Made by a program: the position numbers and the translations under genes
Notes under the pieces: model-generated
Told to the model about the DNA's origin: nothing
Database searches by the model: none
What the model saw: only the letters and a program-made list of their open reading frames with translations
Shown: positions 7,900-17,385 of the stretch, one piece after another
Position numbering within the stretch: position 1 is the stretch's first letter
Layout of the letters: each line of letters starts with the position of its first letter
From: Ignavibacteriaceae bacterium
GTDB taxonomy: Bacteria; Bacteroidota; Ignavibacteria; Ignavibacteriales; Ignavibacteriaceae
Assembly (NCBI GenBank): GCA_013388545.1
Contig: JACAFB010000002.1
Coordinates: 62,001 to 126,000, forward strand
Direction of reading: 5' to 3'
Length of the DNA: 64,000 nucleotides

Positions 7900-9978
7900 T
7901 TATTTAATTTCCAGTTCTATAAAATCGGCAAGAATGTTTCCGGTTTCTTTTAATAAAATATCATCATTATCAGGACTATCTTTTGGAATCTCACCTTTCT
8001 CTAAAAGTTTAAGCCCTAATTTTTCTCTTCTAAGATTTTCCCTCTGAAAAGTTTTTTCTTCCTCGGCTTCTTTCTCTTTTTTTCTGATATCCTCATTTAG
8101 AGAGATAAATTTTCTGTCCCTGTTTGCATTATATTCTTCAATTTGTTCGAAGATATAATCAAACTCAGCATTTTTTTCTATTCTTGATAAATGTCGTTCT
8201 CTTAATTCGGGTATAACAGATGATAGATTTCCAACTTTTTGATAATCAGTCGGATTTATTTGATCCCAGGGAAGAGCATTTTTTTCAGAGCTTTCGCCAA
8301 ATTCATCGTGATTAAATGCCGTAGGAAGCTGAATATCAGGTATGACTCCTAGATTTTGAGTACTGCCGCCGTTTATTCTGTAATATTTTGCAACTGTAAG
8401 TTTAATCTGTCCAAATTTATTTTCTGAGTTAGGAATCATTCTGTTAAGATCAAGAAGATTTTGAACTGTTCCTTTTCCAAATGTTTTTTCACCTACAATA
8501 ATTCCCCGCCCATAATCCTGAATAGCTCCTGAGAATATTTCAGATGCCGAGGCACTAAATCGGTTAACTAAAACGACTAAAGGACCATCATAAAATAATT
8601 TTGGATCAGGATCATCACCGATTTCAATACTGCCATCTGAATTCCTGACTTGCACCACCGGGCCATCTTTAATAAATAATCCCGTAAGCTCTATCGCTTC
8701 GCTTAATGCTCCGCCACCGTCATTTCTGAGATCGATGATTATTCCATCAACATTTTCCTGTTGTAATTCTTTAATAAGCTTCTTTACATCTTTGGTTGTG
8801 CTTTTGGTTTCCGATTGATCTTTTGAATTAAAACTGGTATAGAACTTTGGAATTTTTATAACTCCGATCCTGTAACTTTTATCGTCTCTGGTTAATTCAA
8901 GAACAGATTTATTTGCTGCTTGTTCTTCAAGAATAATTTTATCGCGAACAAGGCTGACTACAATTGGAATAAAATCTGCACCCGCGCCTTCGGGAAGTAT
9001 TTGCAGTCTGACTACTGTTCCTTTGGGTCCGCGAATTAATTTTACCACATCGTTAATTCTCCAGCCAATTACGTCAATGAATTCTCCATCTTCACCCTGT
9101 GCCACACTTACAATTCTATCGTTCACTTTAAGAATTCCGCTTCTTGAGGCCGGACCTCCGGGTATAATCTCAACTATTTTAGTATAATCTTCGTCATTCT
9201 GAAGTGTTGCGCCAATACCTTCAAATGATAGACTCATATCAATATTAAAATTATCGAATGTTATCGGCGAAAGGTAGTTTGAATGTGGATCAAGAGCAGA
9301 AGTGTATGCATTCATATAAAGCTGGAAAACATCATCACTGTTGTACTGAAGTACAGCTTTTCTGAGATTATTATATCTTTTTCTGAGAGTTTCCGAAATA
9401 TCAGGCCATTCTTTACCGGTAAGCTTCAAATTAAGAGCATCATTTTTAATTCTCTTTCTCCATATCTCCAAAAGCTCACCTTCACTTTTAGGCCAGGGAG
9501 ATTTTGAGCGGTCAATTTCAAAATTTTCATCGATTGTAAAATCAAATTCTTTATTAAGAAGAGAATCTGCATACTTCATAATGTAAATTAATCTGTGCCG
9601 ATAAACGTTGAATATATCAAAAGCGGGGACAACATCACCCTCCATAATAAAATCATCAATCTTATACCTGTAATTCTCCAGACTTTTTATATCTGATTCA
9701 AGGAAGTAGCTGCGTGAGTGGTCCAATGATTCGATATATCTATCAAAGACCACCGATGATAGAGAATCATTCAATTTAAACTTCCTGTAATGATATCGTG
9801 TTAGTATGGTGTTAACTAACTGACTTTCTGTGGAGAAGTAATCTTTTGGAGAAATATTGCTAAGTGTATCCTTACTGAAAATATCGCTTCGCAGTGTTCT
9901 GTGACTGCCTTCAACTGCAATAAATAAAAAAATACCTGCACTTAACAAAAGAAAAATAAAAATCTTCTTCATTTTCAT
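7900..9978 (-). CDS. prc: C-terminal (tail-specific) processing protease, S41 family
   Basis: A 692-residue periplasmic serine protease of the Prc/Tsp type. In order: an N-terminal signal sequence (KKIFIFLLLSAGIFLF), a helical N-terminal domain, a PDZ domain (around 'SLSFEGIGATLQND' to 'VVRLQILPEG'), the S41 core with the catalytic Ser in 'NRFSASASEIFSGA' and Lys in 'GEKTFGKGTVQ', then a Lys/Glu-rich helical C-terminal extension as in E. coli Tsp. The length fits Prc rather than the shorter CtpA type. Such proteases trim or degrade periplasmic proteins by their C-termini. It has a candidate promoter just upstream and faces the hypothetical gene tail to tail. Confidence 0.93.
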   Translation of the reverse strand: MKMKKIFIFLLLSAGIFLFIAVEGSHRTLRSDIFSKDTLSNISPKDYFSTESQLVNTILTRYHYRKFKLNDSLSSVVFDRYIESLDHSRSYFLESDIKSLENYRYKIDDFIMEGDVVPAFDIFNVYRHRLIYIMKYADSLLNKEFDFTIDENFEIDRSKSPWPKSEGELLEIWRKRIKNDALNLKLTGKEWPDISETLRKRYNNLRKAVLQYNSDDVFQLYMNAYTSALDPHSNYLSPITFDNFNIDMSLSFEGIGATLQNDEDYTKIVEIIPGGPASRSGILKVNDRIVSVAQGEDGEFIDVIGWRINDVVKLIRGPKGTVVRLQILPEGAGADFIPIVVSLVRDKIILEEQAANKSVLELTRDDKSYRIGVIKIPKFYTSFNSKDQSETKSTTKDVKKLIKELQQENVDGIIIDLRNDGGGALSEAIELTGLFIKDGPVVQVRNSDGSIEIGDDPDPKLFYDGPLVVLVNRFSASASEIFSGAIQDYGRGIIVGEKTFGKGTVQNLLDLNRMIPNSENKFGQIKLTVAKYYRINGGSTQNLGVIPDIQLPTAFNHDEFGESSEKNALPWDQINPTDYQKVGNLSSVIPELRERHLSRIEKNAEFDYIFEQIEEYNANRDRKFISLNEDIRKKEKEAEEEKTFQRENLRREKLGLKLLEKGEIPKDSPDNDDILLKETGNILADFIELEIK

Positions 9979-10014
9979 CTTAATTTGATTTTCAATGTAT
10001 TAATTCATTACCGG

Positions 10015-10022
10015 CAAAGATA
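10015..10022 (-). promoter_or_regulatory. Candidate -7 element (TAnnTTTG) for the processing protease
   Basis: The minus strand reads TATCTTTG, 37 bases upstream of the protease start. It matches the Bacteroidota sigma-70 -7 consensus TAnnTTTG. Upstream at about the right distance is an A/T run (TTTT in minus sense) instead of a clean TTTG. Confidence 0.4.
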
Positions 10023-10084
10023 TTACAACCCCGCTCCAAAAAAAATGATTTATTCGGTACTAATAAGTATAATTTCCGAAATAA

Positions 10085-11419
10085 TCAGAATGGATGTTGT
10101 TCGTGGAATTTGATCAGACGCTCTTTCAATACAGGGAACTGATCCCTCGATACTAAGGAAACGCAGGCTCTTATACCCTCGGTTCTTTCGCTTCCGGTAA
10201 TTGAAAGTGCAATGGCGCTTATTCCATAGTAAAGAAGTTCTTCAAGCAATTGCTCGCCGGAAAATCCAGGGTAGGAAAGAGTGAAATAAAATCCATCGGC
10301 GATGGGATCTTTATCATCTTTATCATAAACAATACTAAAACCATTATCAGTGAACAACTTCTTCATAATTTTAGCTTTTTCACCGTATTCTTTAACAGCT
10401 TCAACAAAATTGAATCTTCCTTCATTTGCTTCCTTATACATCGCAGCCAGGGCATACTGAGCAGAATGAGTAACACCTGCACTGAGAGCATAAAGGGTTC
10501 CAAATATCATAGAGTAGCCGAAGATGTCGTAAGAGTAAAACTTTTTAAGATTTTCGGATTTCCTGTTAAAGAGGTGATCAGAGATCATCATTATTCCTAT
10601 GCGCTGACCGGCATAGCTGAAAATTTTTGAACTGGAAATCAACAATATATAGTCATCATTATAATTTGCTATTGAGGGCTGATAGGGAGGAACACCTGGT
10701 TTAGATAAATCTTTTCTGAAATCCATAGCGAAATAAGCAAGGTCTTCAACTACAATCGCATCATATTTCTTTGCCAGATCTGAAATTATTTTCAATTCTT
10801 TATCCGTAAAGCAAATCCACGAAGGATTGTTTGGATTTGAATATAGGATGCCGCATATGTTACCTTTTTTCAGATAAGATTCAAGCTTATCCTTCAAAGC
10901 ATCGCCCCTGTAGTTATATACATCAAAGCTTTCCCATTTTTGTCCCAGTACTTTAAGTTGCTGCTTGTGAACAGGAAAGCCAGGATCTATAAAAAGCATT
11001 GTATCTTTACCATCCTGAAATCTGCTCAAAGTTATAAAAGCAGAAAAACTGCCCTGCATTGAACCAACCGTAGGAATGCAGCCTTCAGGATTAACATCAA
11101 TGTTAAGAAATAATTTTGCAAATAAAGATGCTTCTGCTTTAAGTTCCGGGATTCCGTGAATATCGGGATAAATTGCAGCAACTCCTTTTTCAAGAGCATT
11201 TATTTCGGCATTAACACCAATCTGAGTAGGCGGGAGGCCGGGAACACCCATTTCCATCCTGATAAATTGCTTGCCTGTTGTTTTTTGAATTTCGTCTATT
11301 AGTCTTTTAATTTCTCTTATCGAAGCAGTACCAATGTTGCTAATTTTTGATTCTGCTATTTTCTGTTTAACGACATCAGCATCAATTGGGGTATCGATTA
11401 TTTCAGGTGATTTCAACAT
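10085..11419 (-). CDS. Pyridoxal-phosphate-dependent aminotransferase (class I/II)
   Basis: A 444-residue fold-type I aminotransferase. Visible motifs are 'MGVPGLPP' near the N-terminal substrate-binding end, 'ILYSNPNNPSWICFTDKEL' (PLP-ring Asn), 'VVEDLAYFAMDF' (Asp/Tyr contacting PLP), 'SSSKIFSYAGQRIG' with the Schiff-base Lys, and a C-terminal Arg region. The substrate cannot be read from sequence. The family commonly acts on aspartate, alanine or aromatic amino acids, and this long type is frequent in Bacteroidota. It is a single-gene unit with a candidate promoter upstream. Confidence 0.87.
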   Translation of the reverse strand: MLKSPEIIDTPIDADVVKQKIAESKISNIGTASIREIKRLIDEIQKTTGKQFIRMEMGVPGLPPTQIGVNAEINALEKGVAAIYPDIHGIPELKAEASLFAKLFLNIDVNPEGCIPTVGSMQGSFSAFITLSRFQDGKDTMLFIDPGFPVHKQQLKVLGQKWESFDVYNYRGDALKDKLESYLKKGNICGILYSNPNNPSWICFTDKELKIISDLAKKYDAIVVEDLAYFAMDFRKDLSKPGVPPYQPSIANYNDDYILLISSSKIFSYAGQRIGIMMISDHLFNRKSENLKKFYSYDIFGYSMIFGTLYALSAGVTHSAQYALAAMYKEANEGRFNFVEAVKEYGEKAKIMKKLFTDNGFSIVYDKDDKDPIADGFYFTLSYPGFSGEQLLEELLYYGISAIALSITGSERTEGIRACVSLVSRDQFPVLKERLIKFHEQHPF

Positions 11420-11506
11420 TTTGGTAGTGCCTTTCTTATCTGTAATGATTTGAATTAAGAAGGATTGTTAATTTAGATTTCATAGAAAAATTTAATATTA
11501 CCCTAT

Positions 11507-11514
11507 CAAATATA
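11507..11514 (-). promoter_or_regulatory. Candidate -7 element (TAnnTTTG) for the aminotransferase
   Basis: The minus strand reads TATATTTG about 90 bases upstream of the aminotransferase start. No clear -33 TTTG at the expected spacing, so the support is one half-site only. Confidence 0.3.
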
Positions 11515-11660
11515 ATCAATCTCTCAACTAAATTTACAGCGGCTATCCCTTAATTCATTTTCTGAATTTTAATTATTAAATTTCGATAGTTAATAAATCA
11601 GTATTAACCTTCATCATTAAGCCAGCGAAAATTCAACTAGGATATAACTAAAGGTTCAGT

Positions 11661-12419
11661 TTGAAAATTGTTCATTCCCCGGTTAAGCAAATTATTGAGT
11701 TAGAAAACCATATATTCTTGCTGAAAATTCATTCCCCTGAAATTGCCAATTCAATAAAACCCGGCCAGTTTTTGAATATTAAGGTATCGGATAATATTTA
11801 TCCATTACTTCGCAGGCCATTTAGTGTTTGCGATGTTGAGGGTGAGAACATTTTTTTAATGTTTAATATTTTTGGCGAAGGTACCAAGATTCTTGCACAC
11901 AAAAAAATTGGTGATGATGTTGATATCCTCGGACCTCTTGGAAATGGATTTAATTTTGAGGATGACTTTGATACGGCAATTATTGTTGCAGGTGGCTTAG
12001 GAGTTGCACCTTTTCCTTTCTTAAATAGATATCTAAAGGACAAAGAAATTTATTCTTTTATCGGAGGTCGATCTTCAAAGGATGTCATAACATATAAAAT
12101 AATTAATCCTGAAATTTCTACGGATGATGGTTCGCTTGGATTTAGGGGTACGGTTGTTGAACTTCTCGCCCAGAATCTTCATCGGATAAATAATAGAAAA
12201 GTAAAAATTTTTGCTTGCGGTCCGAATGCAATGTTAAGAGCATTACGTGAACTATGTTTGGAGAAAAATTTATTATGTGAGGCTTCAACTGAATGTGCTA
12301 TGGCTTGCGGATTTGGAATTTGTCAGGGCTGCCCAATTGAATCTTCTAATAATCCTGATAAATATCTGCTTGTTTGCAAAGACGGACCTGTTTTTAATAT
12401 CAGCGAAGTAATAATATGA
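11661..12419 (+). CDS. pyrK: Dihydroorotate dehydrogenase B, electron-transfer subunit
   Basis: A 252-residue ferredoxin-reductase-like protein that passes electrons from the PyrD FMN to NAD via FAD and a 2Fe-2S cluster (pyrimidine synthesis). Seen: the FAD-binding 'LRRPFSVCD' segment, the NAD-binding 'IIVAGGLGVAPFPFL', and the C-terminal cluster ligands in 'ECAMACGFGICQGCP' with a later Cys (LLVCKDGP). The start is TTG; no ATG fits the conserved N-terminus. The stop overlaps the pyrD start (ATGA), as is typical for the pair. Confidence 0.94.
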   Translation: MKIVHSPVKQIIELENHIFLLKIHSPEIANSIKPGQFLNIKVSDNIYPLLRRPFSVCDVEGENIFLMFNIFGEGTKILAHKKIGDDVDILGPLGNGFNFEDDFDTAIIVAGGLGVAPFPFLNRYLKDKEIYSFIGGRSSKDVITYKIINPEISTDDGSLGFRGTVVELLAQNLHRINNRKVKIFACGPNAMLRALRELCLEKNLLCEASTECAMACGFGICQGCPIESSNNPDKYLLVCKDGPVFNISEVII

Positions 12420-13336
12420 GTTCTGTCGACTTCAAAGTTGAAATAGGTGGTTTAAAGCTCCGAAGTCCTATTCTGCTTGCATCTGGCACAGTGGGTTATG
12501 GTCACGAGATTGCAGAATTCATCAATATGAATTCTCTTGGTGGAATTGTCACAAAGTCAATCAGTTTAAAGCCGAGGAAAGGCAATCCACCACAGCGCAT
12601 AGTTGAAACTCCGGCAGGTATGTTAAATGCAATTGGCTTAGCAAACGTTGGAGTTGAAGAATTCATAAAAGAAAAAATTCCATTTCTAAAAAAGTATGAT
12701 GTACCGGTAATTTGCAATATTGCCGCAAGCAGTGTTGAAGAATATGTTGAGTGCACTAGGCTTCTTGATTACGAAGAATCGATTAAAGCATTTGAAATAA
12801 ATGTATCTTGTCCCAATGTTAAAGAAGGAGGTCTTCAATTCGGAAATGACCTGAAGTCAGTTGGGATCGTAACCAATAAAGTAAGAGCAGTAACAAAAAA
12901 ACCTTTGATAATAAAACTTTCGCCCAATGTTTCTAATATTTCCGATTTTGCTCAGATAGTAAAAGATGAAGGCGGTGATGCAGTATCAGCAATAAATACT
13001 TTAGTTGGAACAGCTTTCAATATTTTTACGCGAAAACCAAAAATAAAAAATGTAAATGGGGGACTATCAGGGCCTGCAATTAAACCAATAGCACTTGCAA
13101 AGGTTTTTGAGATTAAAAGAAAGGTCGAAATTCCGATAATAGGCATTGGCGGTATAATGGATTGGAAGGATGTGGTTGAATTTATGATTGCCGGTGCTTC
13201 AGCAATTCAGCTTGGAACCGTAAACTTCATAAATCCTATTGCAGCAGATCAAATCAAAAAAGATTTAGAAGAATACTGTGTCAGCAACAAAATTCAAAAA
13301 ATATCAGAATTGACCGGAAGTTATATTTTGGAATAA
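12416..13336 (+). CDS. pyrD: Dihydroorotate dehydrogenase B, catalytic subunit
   Basis: A 306-residue class 1B dihydroorotate dehydrogenase (FMN, cytosolic, works with PyrK). Seen: 'GLKLRSPILLASGTVGYG', 'LNAIGLANVGVEEF', the catalytic cysteine in 'EINVSCPNVKEGG', 'PLIIKLSPNV', and the FMN phosphate site 'IIGIGGIMDWKDVVEFMIAGASAIQLGT'. A cysteine rather than serine base at the active site, together with the adjacent pyrK, supports class 1B. It is followed two bases later by folC. Confidence 0.95.
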   Translation: MSSVDFKVEIGGLKLRSPILLASGTVGYGHEIAEFINMNSLGGIVTKSISLKPRKGNPPQRIVETPAGMLNAIGLANVGVEEFIKEKIPFLKKYDVPVICNIAASSVEEYVECTRLLDYEESIKAFEINVSCPNVKEGGLQFGNDLKSVGIVTNKVRAVTKKPLIIKLSPNVSNISDFAQIVKDEGGDAVSAINTLVGTAFNIFTRKPKIKNVNGGLSGPAIKPIALAKVFEIKRKVEIPIIGIGGIMDWKDVVEFMIAGASAIQLGTVNFINPIAADQIKKDLEEYCVSNKIQKISELTGSYILE

Positions 13337-13338
13337 TT

Positions 13339-14598
13339 ATGAATTTAGAGCAATCATTAAACAAACTCTTTTCTTTGCATACATTCGGAATAAAGCTTGG
13401 TCTTGACAATATTAAAAAATTCCTGAATGAAATTGGTAATCCCGAAAAAAAATTAAAAGCATTTCATTTGGCAGGATCGAATGGAAAGGGAAGCACCTCA
13501 TCTTTTATTGCAAGCATTCTGATGGAAATGGGATTTAAAGTTGGTCTTTATACTTCGCCGCACTTCGTTAGATTTAATGAAAGAATTATGATAAATAATC
13601 ATGAAATTCCAGATGATTATATATCGCGGTTCATTATTGAGCACGAAAAGCATATTGATGAATTTCAATTGACTTTTTTTGAAGTTACAACAGCAATGGC
13701 TTTCAAATATTTTGCCGATAAAAAAGTAGATTTTGCTGTTATTGAAACAGGTCTTGGTGGAAGGCTTGATGCTACAAATGTTCTTAATCCACTGGCAGTT
13801 GTAATTACATCCATAAGCCTTGAGCATACAAATGTTTTAGGAACAACTATTCCCGAAATAGCTTTTGAAAAAGCAGCAATCATAAAACCCGGAGCCAAAG
13901 TATTTATCGGAAGACTCCCTGAGCAGGCTGAGATTTTAATTGAAAGTAAAACCAATGCAAACAACTGTGAACTCTTCGAGCTTGATGATTACATAAATAT
14001 CAAAGACGATACTATAGAACTATACACAGAAGAAATTGAATTAGACGACTGGTCAATGCCTCTGAGGGGAATTTACCAAAAATTTAATGCTGCACTTGCC
14101 GCATTAACTGTAACAAAAACACTTGATTATAATAATCCAAGAGTCATTTGTCACGGAATTAAAAATGTAATTAAGAATACTAATATTCAGGGAAGGTATG
14201 AATTTTACAGAACCAAGCCGGATATTATTTTTGATTCTGCCCATAACCTTGCAGGTGTAGAAAATTTCCTATCAGAATTCAAGAAACACAGCAAAAATTA
14301 TTCAAGAAGAATTCTTCTTTTTGGAGTTATGAAAGATAAATCTATCCGTGAAATGCTTAAAACACTAAATGAAGAATTTGAAGAAATTTATATTACACAC
14401 ATAAATTACGAACGTGCAGCAAGTACTGATAATATAATTGAGGCCGTAAAAGACTTAAATCTTGACCTTAAAATTTGCTCTGATAAGTTAGCTTTGATAT
14501 CCGAAGTAGAAAAAGGGAACCCGGCAAACTGTCTTGTGGTACTGGGAAGCATGTACCTCCTGGGAGAAATAAAATCAGAACTTTCAGGAAAAACTTGA
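13339..14598 (+). CDS. folC: Folylpolyglutamate synthase / dihydrofolate synthase
   Basis: A 419-residue Mur-ligase-family enzyme adding glutamate to dihydropteroate or folates with ATP. Seen: the P-loop 'LAGSNGKGSTSSFIASI', 'VGLYTSPHFVRFNERI', 'ETGLGGRLDATNV' (Mg/ATP region), 'SLEHTNVLG', and the C-terminal ligase domain with 'DSAHNLAG'. The length is normal. It is third in the pyrK-pyrD-folC run, with a two-base gap after pyrD. Whether it has both activities cannot be told from sequence. Confidence 0.94.
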   Translation: MNLEQSLNKLFSLHTFGIKLGLDNIKKFLNEIGNPEKKLKAFHLAGSNGKGSTSSFIASILMEMGFKVGLYTSPHFVRFNERIMINNHEIPDDYISRFIIEHEKHIDEFQLTFFEVTTAMAFKYFADKKVDFAVIETGLGGRLDATNVLNPLAVVITSISLEHTNVLGTTIPEIAFEKAAIIKPGAKVFIGRLPEQAEILIESKTNANNCELFELDDYINIKDDTIELYTEEIELDDWSMPLRGIYQKFNAALAALTVTKTLDYNNPRVICHGIKNVIKNTNIQGRYEFYRTKPDIIFDSAHNLAGVENFLSEFKKHSKNYSRRILLFGVMKDKSIREMLKTLNEEFEEIYITHINYERAASTDNIIEAVKDLNLDLKICSDKLALISEVEKGNPANCLVVLGSMYLLGEIKSELSGKT

Positions 14599-14761
14599 CA
14601 TTTTTTTTTAGAAAATGTAAGTTTGGGCTGTTCCTCGAGTTCCTTTCGAAGACGGAATTAATCAATTTTGTTTAATTAACCTCAATTTCATACCGGATAT
14701 TTCTGAGAAATTCAAAATTGAACTTAAAAATTTTATTCACTTTTATTCTTAGGGTAAATCA

Positions 14762-16015
14762 ATGCCAATGGACATTTCCGAACTGAAGTCAAAGAAAATT
14801 GTTGAATTAAATGAAATCGCAAAAGAGCTGGGTATTGCAGGCTATAGTGATTTCAGAAAACAAGAGTTAATCTTTAGAATTCTTGAAGCCCAGACTGCAA
14901 AAGACGGCTTAACCTTTTCTAAAGGCGTTCTTGAAGTTCTGCCCGATGGTTATGGCTTCTTGAGGTCATCAGACTATAATTATCTTCCTTCTCCGGACGA
15001 TATTTATGTCTCACCATCTCAGATAAAAAAGTTTAGTCTCAGAACCGGTGATTTTGTCAGCGGACAGGTAAGGCCTCCAAAAGAAGGTGAAAGATTTTTC
15101 GCTTTGCTTCGTGTTGAAGCTGTAAACGGTCTTGCTCCTGAGGGAATAAGAGAAAGAACTTTGTTCGATAACCTTGTGCCGGTATACCCCACAAAGAAAA
15201 TCCAGCTTGAATCTGCACCTGGCGAATATTCAATGAGAATTATGGATTTATTAACCCCGATCGGCAAAGGGCAGCGAGGCTTGATCGTATCTCCGCCTAA
15301 AAGTGGTAAAACGGTTTTACTTCAAAAAATTGCCAACTCAATTTCAAGAAATCATCCTGAAATAAAATTGATTATTCTGTTAATTGATGAACGCCCTGAA
15401 GAAGTTACTGATATGGAAAGATCTGTAAAAGCAGAAGTGATCAGTTCAACTTTTGATGAACCTGCCGACAGACATGTCCAGGTTGCAGATATGGTAATCG
15501 AAAAAGCGAAAAGAATGGTTGAGGCAAAAGAAGATGTCGTCATACTTCTTGATAGTATCACCAGATTAGCACGTGCACACAATATCGTTGTACCCCACAG
15601 TGGAAGAATCTTATCGGGCGGAGTTGATTCAAATGCACTTCATAAACCCAAAAGATTTTTTGGCGCTGCAAGAAACACTGAAGACGGCGGAAGCCTTACA
15701 ATTATTGCAACTGCCTTGATTGATACCGGAAGCAGAATGGATGATGTTATTTTTGAAGAGTTCAAAGGCACTGGTAATATGGAAATCGTATTGAATAGAG
15801 ACTTGAGCGATAGAAGAATTTTCCCTGCAATTGATGTTAATCGTTCCGGAACCCGTCGTGAAGAAATGCTTATGAAAGAGGATGATCTTGCCAAAATCTG
15901 GATTTTAAGAAAAATCCTGAGTGATTTCAGCCCGGTTGAAGCGATGGAATTTCTCCTCGACAAGATGCGCGGCACTAAAAACAATAAAGATTTCCTCAAT
16001 AATATGAACAGCTAA
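14762..16015 (+). CDS. rho: Transcription termination factor Rho
   Basis: A 417-residue hexameric RNA-dependent ATPase/helicase. Domains in order: N-terminal helix bundle ([19 protein letters not shown]), cold-shock-like RNA-binding domain ('[15 protein letters not shown]', '[12 protein letters not shown]'), and the ATPase with Walker A '[16 protein letters not shown]', '[17 protein letters not shown]', Walker B '[16 protein letters not shown]', the Q-loop region and '[15 protein letters not shown]'. No insertion domain is seen. An AGGG ribosome site lies 7 bases before the ATG. A 163-base leader separates it from folC, which may serve Rho autoregulation, although no specific element was found. 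Confidence 0.97.
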   Translation: MPMDISELKSKKIVELNEIAKELGIAGYSDFRKQELIFRILEAQTAKDGLTFSKGVLEVLPDGYGFLRSSDYNYLPSPDDIYVSPSQIKKFSLRTGDFVSGQVRPPKEGERFFALLRVEAVNGLAPEGIRERTLFDNLVPVYPTKKIQLESAPGEYSMRIMDLLTPIGKGQRGLIVSPPKSGKTVLLQKIANSISRNHPEIKLIILLIDERPEEVTDMERSVKAEVISSTFDEPADRHVQVADMVIEKAKRMVEAKEDVVILLDSITRLARAHNIVVPHSGRILSGGVDSNALHKPKRFFGAARNTEDGGSLTIIATALIDTGSRMDDVIFEEFKGTGNMEIVLNRDLSDRRIFPAIDVNRSGTRREEMLMKEDDLAKIWILRKILSDFSPVEAMEFLLDKMRGTKNNKDFLNNMNS

Positions 16016-16119
16016 CCGCGTTTTATTTAACAAGAAAAATTGCTGAGTAACTTTAATTCAAAGATTGATAATTACCTTGATTGATTGAACTTCAGGAATA
16101 AACTTTGTCCTAAAAAAAA

Positions 16120-17385
16120 ATGATATCAAGAATAATTTTAATCAGTCTGCTTTCAACAATCTATTTGTTCAGTCAGTCCCTCGAACACATTTTTTTTCAA
16201 AGTGTTGTTCAAATCAACACTACTTACGGTCAATCAACTTATTTCACCGGTAAAATTTCTTATAACAGGCTTGTATTTGAAAAGAAGAACAATCTTTTTT
16301 ATTCAGGCCTCGAGGTAATTGCCGAAATCAGAGACTCTTCAGGAAACTTCGTTGATCGTGAGATAGTTACATCTGAAATTCATACTGATGATTTTACAGC
16401 TACTAACCAGAATGAAAAGTATCTTAATTTTCTTGTTAAGTTTGATTTGAAGCCCGGCAATTATTCAGTAAATGCGACTGCAAAAGATCTCAACTCAAAA
16501 TCAGAAGTTACACTTGATTCAACTTCTTTAAACATTTCAGCTGATAATAATAACCAGGATTTTAGCACCCCTTTAATAGTTCAATCAACAAATAAATCCT
16601 GTGGAAAGCTTCATTCATTTGAATTTGTGAATTTTCGTAATTCAGTTCCTTTCGATGGAAAGGAATATCAGATGCTTATTCCGGCTAAAGACACTGCACT
16701 CAAAAAAATTTTTGTTACTATAAGAAGTGAAGGAAAAATTTATTATTCAGGTAATTCGACAACTGCAGTGACAGGCCTGGTTAATCTTGTTGAGTGTGAT
16801 GGAAATATTCTGGCTGAAATTGATTCTACAAAAAATTTGTCAAAAATATTTATCCTTAAAGGATTTAATTCTGAACTTGTTGAGGGACCAATAGAAATAG
16901 AAGTATCATCAGATTTCAAATCAGCAACGAATCAGAAATTTAAGTCAAAAGTTGAATGGTTTAACAAACCAATTTCACTTACAAGGCCTGAATTTGCAAT
17001 TCAGTCTTTAAAATTTCTTGAGCCGGATTCAGTTATCACTTCATTATTGAAAGAAGAGGGAGAAAATTACTCCAAAGCTTTATTTTCTTTTTGGAAGAAG
17101 TACGATCCCACGCCGCTTACTGCATTCAATGAATTGATGAAAGAATATTATGGCAGAGTAGATTATTCGTTGAGAAATTTCAGAACTAATAATGGAAAAA
17201 TCGGTACTGAAACCGACCGGGGCAGAATTTATATTACTTATGGCAAACCTAAAAGAGTTACACGCGATTCCAACAAAGATGGTAAAGTTGTTGAGAAATG
17301 GTTTTATTCCAAACCTGAGCTTCAATTCGTGTTCATTGATCGAACGGGCACAGGAGATTTTAAGTTAGAGAAAGAAGATGATTAG
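16120..17385 (+). CDS. GWxTD domain-containing secreted protein
   Basis: A 421-residue exported protein. It starts with a short signal peptide (MISRIILISLLSTIYLFSQS), continues with a beta-rich region (~20-290) and ends with the GWxTD-type domain, recognisable by 'FWKKYDPTPLTAFNELMKEYY', 'YSLRNF', 'ETDRGRIYITYGKP' and 'WFYSKPELQFVFID'. The family is common in Ignavibacteria and other FCB or Acidobacteria genomes; its function is unknown. It overlaps pdxA by 8 bases, so it is translated from the same message. Confidence 0.82.
   Translation: MISRIILISLLSTIYLFSQSLEHIFFQSVVQINTTYGQSTYFTGKISYNRLVFEKKNNLFYSGLEVIAEIRDSSGNFVDREIVTSEIHTDDFTATNQNEKYLNFLVKFDLKPGNYSVNATAKDLNSKSEVTLDSTSLNISADNNNQDFSTPLIVQSTNKSCGKLHSFEFVNFRNSVPFDGKEYQMLIPAKDTALKKIFVTIRSEGKIYYSGNSTTAVTGLVNLVECDGNILAEIDSTKNLSKIFILKGFNSELVEGPIEIEVSSDFKSATNQKFKSKVEWFNKPISLTRPEFAIQSLKFLEPDSVITSLLKEEGENYSKALFSFWKKYDPTPLTAFNELMKEYYGRVDYSLRNFRTNNGKIGTETDRGRIYITYGKPKRVTRDSNKDGKVVEKWFYSKPELQFVFIDRTGTGDFKLEKEDD

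Noticed and set aside
12502-12756. Antisense ORFs over pyrD, rho, folC, lat and other genes in the track
   Set aside because: They lie fully opposite strongly conserved genes and show no domain of their own; they reflect the codon pattern of the real gene.
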